Part shown: positions 1 to 6,302 of the stretch, one piece after another
How the letters are laid out: each line of letters starts with the position of its first letter
Numbering within the stretch: position 1 is the stretch's first letter
Assembly (NCBI GenBank): GCA_036502295.1
Contig: DASXYU010000035.1
Coordinates: 1-11,473 of the forward strand
DNA from: DASXYU01 sp036502295
Lineage (GTDB): Bacteria > Actinomycetota > Actinomycetes > Mycobacteriales > Jatrophihabitantaceae
Length of the DNA stretch: 11,473 bases
Direction of reading: 5' to 3'
Notes under the pieces: generated by a model
The model's input: the letters and a program-made list of their open reading frames with translations, nothing else
What the model was told of the DNA's origin: nothing
Database searches by the model: none
Translations under genes and position numbers: made by a program

Positions 1-2314
1 GACGCTGCCCCGGGGTCGCCGTCCGGTTCACGAGCGGACCCGTGGTCGGCACCGCGGGCGTCCCACCGCTGGACGAGGACTCGGCGACGGCGGCCCCCGC
101 GATCTCGGCACGTGGGGCGGAGGCTGCCTCGCGCCCGAGTCGTGTGACCGGAGTCGACGCTGTGGCGGCGGGGGCTGTGGCGGCGGTGCCGGCGAAGCGT
201 CGGACCACGCTCGGCGCCGAGGCCGCGGTGGTCGATGCCGCTGCACTCGCGCCGAAGCCCGGCAGGGCAGGGATGCGGGCGCTCGCGGTCGGGCTGAGAC
301 GACCGATCGAGGTGGCAGGACGGAGATCGATCGCGGCGCTGCGCATGACACGCAGCGATCGTGTGGTCGACATCGCCACACCACTCGGTACACCCCGCCA
401 ACCCTGCTGATCAACCGCGGGAAACGCCCGACCGTGGACACTGTCGGACCCGTGGTCCGGGGAGGTGTGATCAGAGGTTGCGGGCGGGGTGCTGCGGCGA
501 ATCGGAACGACGCTGCCGGTCGGCTCTGCGGCGGTCGCGTCCTGCGTCGCGACATCTGCGGGTGACGCCGGCGCGGAGGGGAGCGCGGCCGACGTGGCTG
601 CCTGCGTCGTCGCGGACGACGTGGCGCGCGGGGCAGCGCCCGTGGGCGTCGCAGGGGCGGGCGAATTCGCGGAACCGGCGTCCGTTGACGCCTCTGCCAT
701 AGCGGAACTGGTCGACGTCGGGACAGGTGATGTTGGCGCGGAGGAGATCGTCGCGGACGCTCTGCGGCGCAGCTGGGTCACCGATCCCGCGCCCTGCGTC
801 GAAGGTTCCACCGACTCGGCCGCGGTAGTGCGTCCGGTACCGGCCGCCGGGCGGACGGCGGCGGCATGTGCGCGCATGGCGGGGGAGAAGGCGTGCGGAC
901 TGCCGACCATCCGGCGCAGCGGCGAGACGCGCGCGGCCGTGCTGGTGGCAGCTGCTGGCGGTGCGGCGAGGACCGTAGCTCCCGCGGCCGCGCTCGGGAG
1001 GCCCGCGGCCATCACGCGCCGCAACCCTGGGACGGCGCCGGTCGCGGCACCGGTCCCAACGCCGGGGATGTCACCGACCGCATTCGCTGCAGCGCCGAGG
1101 ACGGCGGCGAAGCGCGCGCTCGGCGGTGCCGGTCGCCACGACGGCGAACTCTGTCGCGGGGGCTCGCCACTGCCGAGAGGCAGCTGCTGGTGATCATCGC
1201 CACCGGGTAGCGGCAGCGCGGTCGGAGCTGCCTCGGACAGGGGCATGGACGTAGCGGCAGTCGCCTCCGCGGAACCGGCGGTGCTCGGTGCCGTCACGTC
1301 GTCCGTCGAGGGACTGCGTCGGACCGGCACGCTGGCGGTTCCGGGTGTCGCTGTGCTCGGCAGTCCCGTGCTCGGCAGTCCCGTGCTCGGCGCTGCCGAG
1401 ACGTCCGCCGCGGGCGCCGGCGAAGCGGGAGAGGACGAAGACGACGTCGGTGAAGAGGACGACGCGGCGGCCGCTGGCTGCGCGGCGGCCGATGCCCCCG
1501 ATCCCTTCCCGGCCACAGGGCGCTCGGAGGTTGTCGCCGTCGAGCGTCGCACCGGCGCCTTGGCAGGTCGCGCTGGAGGAGTGGGGCTCGAGGTCGGCAC
1601 CGCAGATTCGATCGCGCGCTGCGTCGCCGCGCTCGTCGTGGGAACCTGCGGTGTAGCTGCCCGCGCTGCAGTCACAACAGGTGCAGCTACAGCGGCGGCG
1701 GCCGAGCGACGCACGGCAGCCGCTTCGCGACCCCGTGCCTGCTCACGACCCCGTGCCTGCTCACGACCCCGTGCCTGCTCATGCTCCCGAGTTTGCTCGC
1801 GAGCTTCGGCATTGACGGAAGCCACCGCGGCGGCGGCGTTGATCTTGCTGTCGCGGACGACCGGACCGACCGCGGAGACCTCCGCGATCGGTCGTACCCG
1901 GATCTCGGAGGAGACGAGACTCCCCGCGATGCCACCCGGGGTATAGGTCTGCTCGTTCGGCACCCTCCGCACCGCCCGCGGCAGACCGCGGCTCGGAAGC
2001 TCGACCGCACCGTGCAGCTGCGGCACGTCCTCCGGAGTCCACCACCTCGGCGGCGCCACTGCCTCGCTGGCGGCGATGTGCTGCCGTACCGGAATCGGCT
2101 CGGTCGCGGCGATGGCGCGGCGCAGCACCGCCGGGCGCTGGGTAGCCGCAGCGAAGCGCCGGACGGAGGCCGCCAGCGCACCGATCGGGAAGGCCCGCTG
2201 GCGCCCCGTCCTCGGTCCGGGAAAACGCAACCGCGACGCGACCTCATGCCCCAGGCGGGTGCGGTCTTCGTCCTCCGCCTCGGGGGCGATGCCGGCTGCG
2301 CGTGATGTCGTCAT
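1..2314 (-). CDS. Giant Ala/Ser/Thr/Pro-rich low-complexity protein of the eCIS operon (3' end outside window)
   Basis: I translated this frame from the ATG at 2314 and met no stop codon down to base 1, so at least 771 codons are visible and the C-terminus is missing. The start overlaps the stop of the upstream tube gene (ATGA), implying translational coupling. The N-terminus is charged (EAEDEDRTRLGHEVASRLRF). A somewhat more ordered part follows to about residue 150 (for example PPRWWTPEDVPQLHGAVELP, 93-112). A charged REQARG repeat lies near 178-195. Everything after that is Ala/Ser/Thr/Pro-rich and probably disordered. The motif [V/L/I]-R-R recurs eleven times (starting at about 51, 64, 115, 201, 255, 331, 431, 466, 515, 605 and 704), several times as VP[V/I]RRS. 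I see no signal peptide, membrane helix, LysM or DUF4157 HExxH core in the visible part. Its place after tube 2 suggests a particle-associated scaffold, tape-measure-like or cargo-related role, but this is inference. Function unknown. Confidence 0.8.
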   Translation of the reverse strand, partial: MTTSRAAGIAPEAEDEDRTRLGHEVASRLRFPGPRTGRQRAFPIGALAASVRRFAAATQRPAVLRRAIAATEPIPVRQHIAASEAVAPPRWWTPEDVPQLHGAVELPSRGLPRAVRRVPNEQTYTPGGIAGSLVSSEIRVRPIAEVSAVGPVVRDSKINAAAAVASVNAEAREQTREHEQARGREQARGREQARGREAAAVRRSAAAAVAAPVVTAARAATPQVPTTSAATQRAIESAVPTSSPTPPARPAKAPVRRSTATTSERPVAGKGSGASAAAQPAAAASSSSPTSSSSSPASPAPAADVSAAPSTGLPSTGLPSTATPGTASVPVRRSPSTDDVTAPSTAGSAEATAATSMPLSEAAPTALPLPGGDDHQQLPLGSGEPPRQSSPSWRPAPPSARFAAVLGAAANAVGDIPGVGTGAATGAVPGLRRVMAAGLPSAAAGATVLAAPPAAATSTAARVSPLRRMVGSPHAFSPAMRAHAAAVRPAAGTGRTTAAESVEPSTQGAGSVTQLRRRASATISSAPTSPVPTSTSSAMAEASTDAGSANSPAPATPTGAAPRATSSATTQAATSAALPSAPASPADVATQDATAAEPTGSVVPIRRSTPPATSDHTSPDHGSDSVHGRAFPAVDQQGWRGVPSGVAMSTTRSLRVMRSAAIDLRPATSIGRLSPTASARIPALPGFGASAAASTTAASAPSVVRRFAGTAATAPAATASTPVTRLGREAASAPRAEIAGAAVAESSSSGGTPAVPTTGPLVNRTATPGQR
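1353..1382 (-). repeat. 15-bp tandem repeat, two perfect copies, inside the giant low-complexity gene
   Basis: GTGCTCGGCAGTCCC (plus strand) occurs at 1353-1367 and 1368-1382, followed by a third partial copy. On the coding (minus) strand it encodes the in-frame pentapeptide repeat GLPST-GLPST. The period is a multiple of three, so copy-number change would alter length without shifting frame. Confidence 0.85.
1728..1781 (-). repeat. 18-bp tandem repeat, three perfect copies, encoding a charged REQARG-type hexapeptide
   Basis: CGACCCCGTGCCTGCTCA (plus strand) is repeated exactly at 1728-1745, 1746-1763 and 1764-1781. A degenerate copy continues to the right (REQTREHEQ in the protein). The encoded block is highly charged and probably helical, unlike the Ala/Ser/Thr/Pro linkers around it. 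The perfect DNA identity suggests recent slippage or duplication. Confidence 0.9.
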
Positions 2315-2838
2315 CGCGCCGTCGACGTAGTTCCCGAGGTGGCGGCAGTGAAGCCGTGGTGGGTGATCTCGAGTGACTCCTCCAGCGGCGACTGACTATC
2401 AGTGCCGAAGGACGGCCCGCTCCACTTCACGGGAAACACGTCGATGAGGTTCCACGACCGCAGCGGGTTGCCCTCGTGGTCGACGACGGCGATGGCGCCC
2501 GTTTTGCGGTCGAGGACGTTGGACTGGGCGGCGTAGCCGTCACCGGAGACTCCGTTGATCCAGGCGAAGAGGTTGTCGGACTGGGTGAGGCCCTTCTTGA
2601 ACGTGATGTTGGGCCAGGTGATGCGTCCGGGAAGCTTGTGCACGAAGCCGTTCTGGCCGCCCTCGACGACGTCCTGGGTGCCGATCGTGAGTTCCAGGCC
2701 CGAGATCTCCCGGAAGACGCCGATCTCGACGCCGTCGACAGTGAAGGTGAAGGCGTTGGCGACCTGCAGGCCGCCGCCGAGCGGGGCGTAGATCGACGGG
2801 TCGGTCGTCGTCACCGAGTATCGAGATGGCTGCGTCAC
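2311..2838 (-). CDS. Phage tail tube protein (T4 gp19 family), second eCIS inner-tube paralogue
   Basis: This 175-residue protein has the gp19-type tail tube pattern. A hydrophobic strand AFTFTVDGVEIGVFREISGL (29-48) is followed by VVEGGQNGFVHKLPGRITW (57-75), ITFKKGLTQSDNLFAW (78-93) and a C-terminal SLEITHHGF strand (156-164). Such proteins stack as hexameric rings to form the inner tube inside a contractile sheath. Compared with the first tube gene this copy has the canonical EGGQN...LPG signature, as in the Afp5-like tube of AFP/PVC systems (established family knowledge). I chose the GTG at 2838 because GGAGGG lies 8 bases upstream; the ATG seven bases upstream is in another frame. The tail TAATSGTTSTAR is low-complexity, like the next gene, whose ATG overlaps this stop codon. 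Confidence 0.92.
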   Translation of the reverse strand: MTQPSRYSVTTTDPSIYAPLGGGLQVANAFTFTVDGVEIGVFREISGLELTIGTQDVVEGGQNGFVHKLPGRITWPNITFKKGLTQSDNLFAWINGVSGDGYAAQSNVLDRKTGAIAVVDHEGNPLRSWNLIDVFPVKWSGPSFGTDSQSPLEESLEITHHGFTAATSGTTSTAR

Positions 2839-2869
2839 TGTGCATGCCCTCCGGTGAGAGGTACGGCGC

Positions 2870-3046
2870 TCATTGCGCGTACTCGCGTACTGCTTGCCAG
2901 GCGCGCTCGTTCAACGAGACGACTGCCCGCACCATGCGCACCCGATCCATGTGCTCCATGTCGAGCAGGTCATCGAGCGGCCAATGCAGGTGGTAGGCCA
3001 GATAGGCGATCTCCTGCCAGAGCGCGTCGGAGGGGTAGCGCATCAT
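2870..3046 (-). CDS. DUF6760-like 58-residue eCIS protein (small tail-chaperone-like)
   Basis: A 58-codon ORF starts with two ATG codons (3046 and 3043) and ends in TGA at 2870. The N-terminal core MMRYPSDALWQEIAYLAYHL followed by HWPLDDLLDMEHMDR matches my memory of the DUF6760 family, found as tiny genes in actinobacterial and cyanobacterial eCIS clusters. The IA..FHWP-like pattern also resembles the small P2 GpE tail protein, so a chaperone role with the preceding gene is plausible (inference). The gene lies 21 bases after the chaperone-like gene, with AGGTAGGTG a few bases before the start, and 31 bases before tube 2. There are no Cys residues, signal peptide or membrane segment. Low size makes it easy to miss, but the Trp/His-rich conserved look and operon position support it. 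Confidence 0.8.
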   Translation of the reverse strand: MMRYPSDALWQEIAYLAYHLHWPLDDLLDMEHMDRVRMVRAVVSLNERAWQAVREYAQ

Positions 3047-3067
3047 GTCGCATCACCTACCTGCGGC

Positions 3068-3571
3068 TCACAGCGCCTGACGCGGAAGCTCCTCCACGGC
3101 ACGCCGCAGATTCGGTCGCGCGGCCGGCGCCGCCGAAGTCTCCGCGGCGTCGGTGGGGGAGTCGTCCTCAGGTTCGTCGTCCTCGATCGGCGCCGGTTCG
3201 GCCGTTGCCGGCTCCGCCACGCCACCCACCAGGCTGCTGCTCTGCTGCGCACGCAGCAGCGCTTCGTACTCCGCCTGGGTGCCGAAGTTGATGACGCCGT
3301 AGAAGTCCTGCAGGTAGGCGAGGTCGACGGCGAAGAGCCCTTCGATGTCGCTGGCGGTGATGATCGGCACCGCCCCGAGCTTCTCGATGACCCGCGTCAG
3401 CACCAAGATGGTGAGACGCGGGTCATCGGGACCGGAGATGAGCGGGTCCCGAAGCGGCTCGAGCTCGTCGCGCGCAGTCGCCAGGCGCATGCGTCCCTCG
3501 CGGTGCACGACTCCGTTGTAGTCGATGTACCCGCGCGGGAGGACGAACTCGTAGCTGGTCTTCAGGCTCAC
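3068..3571 (-). CDS. Phage tail assembly (chaperone-like) protein of the eCIS
   Basis: This 167-residue protein has a compact N-terminal domain (about 1-115): YEFVLPRGYIDYNGVVHREG, then RMRLATARDELEPLRDP, LTRVIEKLG and IEGLFAVDLAYLQDFYGVIN. Proteins with this layout, placed between the two tube genes of actinobacterial eCIS, are usually annotated as phage tail assembly proteins (Mu gp41/TAC_7-like, from memory). They probably chaperone tape measure or tube assembly in the cytoplasm. Residues 116-167 form a disordered acidic tail (PATAEPAPIEDDEPEDDSPT) that ends with NLRRAVEELP, echoing the LRR motifs of the giant protein. The start is GTG at 3571, with GGAG ten bases upstream. The same GGAG segment is duplicated 15 bases further up. 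No ATG competes. Confidence 0.75.
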   Translation of the reverse strand: MSLKTSYEFVLPRGYIDYNGVVHREGRMRLATARDELEPLRDPLISGPDDPRLTILVLTRVIEKLGAVPIITASDIEGLFAVDLAYLQDFYGVINFGTQAEYEALLRAQQSSSLVGGVAEPATAEPAPIEDDEPEDDSPTDAAETSAAPAARPNLRRAVEELPRQAL

Positions 3572-3574
3572 GTA

Positions 3575-3604
3575 CTTCTAGCTCCGTTGCTTCTAGCTCC
3601 GTTT
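3575..3604 (-). repeat. Tandem 15-bp duplication of the Shine-Dalgarno segment before the tail-assembly gene
   Basis: On the plus strand CTTCTAGCTCCGTT occurs at 3575-3588 and again at 3590-3603; 14 of 15 positions of the period are identical. On the coding strand each copy contains AACGGAGCTAGAAG, that is, a GGAG ribosome-binding core. The copy nearest the GTG start at 3571 is well spaced (about ten bases); the other is about 25 bases away. It fills most of the 43-bp gap between tube 1 and the assembly gene. Confidence 0.85.
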
Positions 3605-3614
3605 GTGCTCGTGC

Positions 3615-4088
3615 TTACTTGACCCGCTCGATGCGCTCGTTGACCAAGGTGATGGTCTCCTTCATCGCATCGTTGGACTCGGTGGAGAGAGCGTCGGTCG
3701 AGATCTTGCTCGGCCAGGTGTTGAAGATGTTGAAGCGGGCGATCTCGGTGCCGCCGACATCGAAGAGCGTGATCGACACGTCCTTGCGCTTGTCCTTGCG
3801 GCCCTTGAAGCCGTTGTTGCGGATGTCGAGGAACCAGGTCCACACCGGGTCCTTCGTCGCATCGGCAGGTGCCATGCGGGTGAGCGAGATGTCCGGCGTC
3901 TTCAGGACGCCGCCGATGGTCTTGATGTGCTCCTGCTTGCCCTTGGCGCCGTTCTGCGAGAGCGAGACGACGTCGAGCTCGACATCGAGACCCGAGACAC
4001 CCGAGAGGACGAGCGTGCCGGCACCCGGGATGTCGAGGAAGAAGTTCCGAGCGACAATCGGCTCGGATGCGATGAGGCTGTTGCCCAT
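3615..4088 (-). CDS. Phage tail tube protein (gp19-like), first eCIS inner-tube paralogue
   Basis: This 157-residue protein begins MGNSLIASEPIVARNFFLDI and continues with LVLSGVSGLDVELDVVS (26-42), GGVLKTPDISLTR (59-71), WTWFLDIRN (83-91) and a C-terminal AMKETITLVNERIERVK. The strand order and the position directly after the sheath match the first tail tube gene of AFP/PVC-type systems. It would form the rigid inner tube with or beside the second tube protein (family knowledge). It is more diverged from the canonical EGGQN/LPG signature than the 2311-2838 paralogue. The ATG at 4088 has AGGAGA about nine bases upstream. The gene follows the sheath stop by 32 bases and is surely co-transcribed. 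Confidence 0.88.
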   Translation of the reverse strand: MGNSLIASEPIVARNFFLDIPGAGTLVLSGVSGLDVELDVVSLSQNGAKGKQEHIKTIGGVLKTPDISLTRMAPADATKDPVWTWFLDIRNNGFKGRKDKRKDVSITLFDVGGTEIARFNIFNTWPSKISTDALSTESNDAMKETITLVNERIERVK

Positions 4089-4120
4089 GATTTATCTGTC
4101 TCCTGAACTGTCGGGTGTCT

Positions 4121-5671
4121 TTAGGCCGCGGTCTGCTTCTGCTGGCTGATCCGGAAGATCACGAACTCGGCGGGCTTGACCGGCGAGATGCCGACCTCGA
4201 CCACGAGCTTGCCTTCGTCGATCGACTCCGGCGGGTTGGTCTCCGCATCGCACTTGACGTAGAACGCCTGCTCCGGGCTGGCGCCGACGAGCGCACCCGC
4301 CGACCAGAGGCCCCTGAGGAAGCCGGAGAGCGTGCGCTTGACGCCTTCCCAGAGGTCGACGTCGTTCGGCTCGAAGACCGCGTACTGGGTGCCTTCGAGG
4401 ATCGTCGTCTCGATCATGTTGAAGAGGCGACGAACGTTGATGTAGCGCCAGTCGGAGTCGGATGCGAGGGTGCGCGCGCCCCAGATACGGATGCCACGCG
4501 TGCCGAACGGCCGGATGCAGTTGATGCCGATCGGGTTGAGCAGCGACTGCTCGTTCTGCGTGACGCCGCGCTCGATGTCGAGCACGCCGCGGATGGTGTC
4601 GTTGGCCGGGGCCTTCCAAACGCCGCGCGTGTCATCGGTGCGGGCCCAGACGCCGGCGATGTGGCCCGACGGCGGGACGAAGATCTCCGCGTTGCCGTTG
4701 CTGCCGGTCGGGTTCTCGACCTTGATCCAGGGGTAGTACAGCGCGGCGTACGCCGAGTCGTACATGGCGACGTCGCTACGCCACTCCTTGATCTGCTGCA
4801 CGCTGAACCCGGGAGGTGCATCGAGGATCGCCATCCGGTTGCCGTTCTGCTCGCAGTGCGAGATGAGAGCGGTCTGCACGGCCTTCCAGAGGTTGAGGTC
4901 GACGCTGCCGTCGTCCTTGGTGGCCGCGGTGATGAGGTCCGGAATGACGACGATGGTGACGTCGTCGGCGACCGCGAGACCGTTGATGCCGTTGCGCGCC
5001 GACTCCGAACCGGAGAACTGCTTGCCGGTGACCGGGACGGGGAGCGGAGCGGCCTTCGCCAGCGGGTAGATGCCGGGCTTGAGCAGTTCGAGCTGGCTGG
5101 AGAGGTCGACGTCCTTGGCGAGGTCGACGGTGACCTTGATCTTCGTCGAGCTCTTGGTCGCGGTCGCGACGCTCGAGTCACCCGAGAGGCTCACGCCGGG
5201 GTAGGACTCGACTTCGATGCCACCTTCGAGGACGGTGAGCGTGAAGCTCGCCTCGTCGGAGTCGTCGCTGGCGACGGCGATCGAGATGTTGGCGTCGGGC
5301 TCGACGCTCTCGATCTGCACCGGCAGGCCGAGGGCACGGTCGGAGGCGGGCAGTGCCACCTTCGACGGCGCGCCGGCAGGCGCGGTGTTGGGGATGCGAA
5401 CGATGTAGGCGATGCTTCCACCGTTCGCGAAGTAGCCGTAGACCGAGAGCGGCAGGACGGCGCCCTCGACGAATCCGCCGTAGAGAGCTTCGAACTGGCT
5501 CCAGCTCGTCACGAGGCGGGGGGCAAGACCCTCAGGGTCCTTGGGGTCGTCAGTGGGGGCCTTCTCGGTGAAGCCGACGAACGCAGCGATCGCGGTCGGC
5601 GCAGCCGACAACGACTTCTGCGAGGACGGGACTTCCTCGACGTAGACACCGGGGGCGGTATACGTGGGCAT
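4121..5671 (-). CDS. Contractile tail sheath protein of the eCIS
   Basis: A 516-residue sheath subunit, the contractile outer tube whose shortening drives the inner tube into the target. It opens with the hallmark YTAPGVYVEEVPS (4-16), whose N-terminal arm links neighbouring subunits, then FVGFTEKAP and YFANGGSIAYIVRI (80-93). A variable beta-rich insertion covers about 105-230. The conserved core runs from about 235 to 400 (WKAVQTALISHCEQNGNRMA; YYPWIKVENP; RIWGARTLA). The C-terminal sheath domain spans about 405-516 (INVRRLFNMIETTILEGTQY; EAFYVKCD-like EQAFYVKCDAETNP; VEVGISPVKPAEFVIFRI). Length is normal for eCIS sheaths. The start ATG at 5671 has AGGAG about nine bases upstream. It is the first gene of the structural operon, about 70 bases from a predicted promoter. 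Confidence 0.97.
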   Translation of the reverse strand: MPTYTAPGVYVEEVPSSQKSLSAAPTAIAAFVGFTEKAPTDDPKDPEGLAPRLVTSWSQFEALYGGFVEGAVLPLSVYGYFANGGSIAYIVRIPNTAPAGAPSKVALPASDRALGLPVQIESVEPDANISIAVASDDSDEASFTLTVLEGGIEVESYPGVSLSGDSSVATATKSSTKIKVTVDLAKDVDLSSQLELLKPGIYPLAKAAPLPVPVTGKQFSGSESARNGINGLAVADDVTIVVIPDLITAATKDDGSVDLNLWKAVQTALISHCEQNGNRMAILDAPPGFSVQQIKEWRSDVAMYDSAYAALYYPWIKVENPTGSNGNAEIFVPPSGHIAGVWARTDDTRGVWKAPANDTIRGVLDIERGVTQNEQSLLNPIGINCIRPFGTRGIRIWGARTLASDSDWRYINVRRLFNMIETTILEGTQYAVFEPNDVDLWEGVKRTLSGFLRGLWSAGALVGASPEQAFYVKCDAETNPPESIDEGKLVVEVGISPVKPAEFVIFRISQQKQTAA

Positions 5672-5749
5672 GCCGGCAGCTCCTGATTCTGGGACGTACG
5701 AGCGCGTGAAAAGTCAGATCGGGGCGAAGTGATCGTCCTCATGCGGGAC

Positions 5750-5778
5750 CTTATACCGAATTGATGCAACTGCGTCAG
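5750..5778 (-). promoter_or_regulatory. Predicted sigma70-type promoter of the sheath-tube operon
   Basis: On the minus strand CTGACG (5778-5773, 4 of 6 matches to TTGACA) is followed after exactly 17 bases by TATAAG (5755-5750, 5 of 6 to TATAAT). Transcription would start near A5742, leaving a leader of about 70 bases before the sheath ATG. The stretch is AT-rich for this sequence and lies in a true intergenic gap. Confidence 0.55.
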
Positions 5779-5783
5779 GTGAG

Positions 5784-5808
5784 ATTCCGCAATTCCGGGA
5801 AGACTTCC
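5784..5808. promoter_or_regulatory. Possible operator: repeated ATTCCG and palindrome GGAAGACTTCC upstream of the -35 box
   Basis: ATTCCG occurs at 5784-5789 and again at 5792-5797 (allowing the eight-base shift), followed by the 11-base perfect palindrome GGAAG-A-CTTCC at 5798-5808. The cluster begins six bases upstream of the predicted -35 of the sheath operon, the usual place for an activator site. It could also be chance, or a weak hairpin after the tip gene. Confidence 0.3.
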
Positions 5809-5868
5809 GAGTTCTTCCTCGTCGTTCCCTCAGCAAGCGGCGGACCGACGGATCGGCGCAGCGCAGTG

Positions 5869-6252
5869 TCAGGCGACGTTCACCGTTGTCGTACCGGCGA
5901 AGTTCACCTGGATGACACCTCCGTACGCGCACTGGCTGGTGCACGTGGCGGTGAGCGCGGGCTTGCCGCCGATCTGCACGGTGGGCGAGCCAGGCTTCCA
6001 CGGCGTGAGGACGGGAACGCACGGCATCGGGGTGAGAACACCGAGTGCCGCGGCGGTCGCCGATGCGACGGTGGGATTGCTGAGGCTGGTGCACATGCCG
6101 AAGGTGGGGATGTTCGCCGGGCCGCAGCAGGTGATGTCGGCCGCCGGTGTTCCCTGAGCGACGACCGTTGGCGAGGGGACGATGAGCGTGGCCGGTGCCA
6201 GCCCGAAGCTGCACATGACCAGTGCACCGTTATGAACGATCGGGGCGGGCAT
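5869..6252 (-). CDS. PAAR-like spike-tip protein (DUF4280 family)
   Basis: This 127-residue protein carries the DUF4280/PAAR-like signature almost end to end: GALVMCSFGLAP (9-20), NIPTFGMCTSLSNPTVASAT (47-66), LGVLTPMPCVPV (70-81), PWKPGSPTVQIGGKPALT (84-101) and CAYGGVIQV (108-116). It has seven Cys (14, 42, 43, 54, 78, 104, 108), some probably binding metal or forming the sharp tip. Such proteins cap the VgrG-like spike and may carry or recruit effectors (family knowledge). It precedes the sheath by about 197 bases with a separate promoter between, so tip and tube are not obligatorily co-expressed. ATG at 6252 has GGGAG and GAGGA just upstream. No effector extension is fused to it. Confidence 0.92.
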   Translation of the reverse strand: MPAPIVHNGALVMCSFGLAPATLIVPSPTVVAQGTPAADITCCGPANIPTFGMCTSLSNPTVASATAAALGVLTPMPCVPVLTPWKPGSPTVQIGGKPALTATCTSQCAYGGVIQVNFAGTTTVNVA

Positions 6253-6302
6253 CGTCCTCTAGCTCCCTGACTGCCGAGTGCGGACTGACTGCGGGGCGCG
6301 GC

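Noticed and set aside
1352..1381. LPSTG (residues 313-317 of the giant protein) as a sortase sorting signal
   Set aside because: It lies in the middle of the protein as part of a GLPST repeat. No hydrophobic helix or basic tail follows, and there is no signal peptide.
1728..1781. CRISPR-like array
   Set aside because: The 18-bp units are contiguous without spacers and are in-frame coding repeats.
42..1946. Three consecutive plus-strand open frames (42-410, 489-1193, 1245-1946) opposite the giant gene
   Set aside because: They share one frame but are broken by stops and have no ribosome sites. The opposite-strand frame is uninterrupted across the whole region, starts by ATGA overlap in an operon, and explains them as shadows of GC-rich coding DNA.
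3044..3070. Stop-codon readthrough or frameshift fusing the tail-assembly protein to the DUF6760-like protein
   Set aside because: Both genes share a frame, but two TGA codons (3070-3068 and 3055-3053) separate them and no slippery heptamer is visible, so separate translation is the simplest reading.
4115..5686. Long plus-strand open frame (523 codons) antisense to the sheath
   Set aside because: Composition is Asp/Arg/Val/Gly shadow-like without any family motif. The opposite strand encodes an unmistakable sheath protein.
2311..6252. Ordinary myophage prophage
   Set aside because: No capsid, portal, terminase, integrase, lysis or attachment sequences are seen. Two gp19-type tubes with a DUF6760-like gene and a DUF4280 tip fit an eCIS. 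The unseen left part could still change this view.
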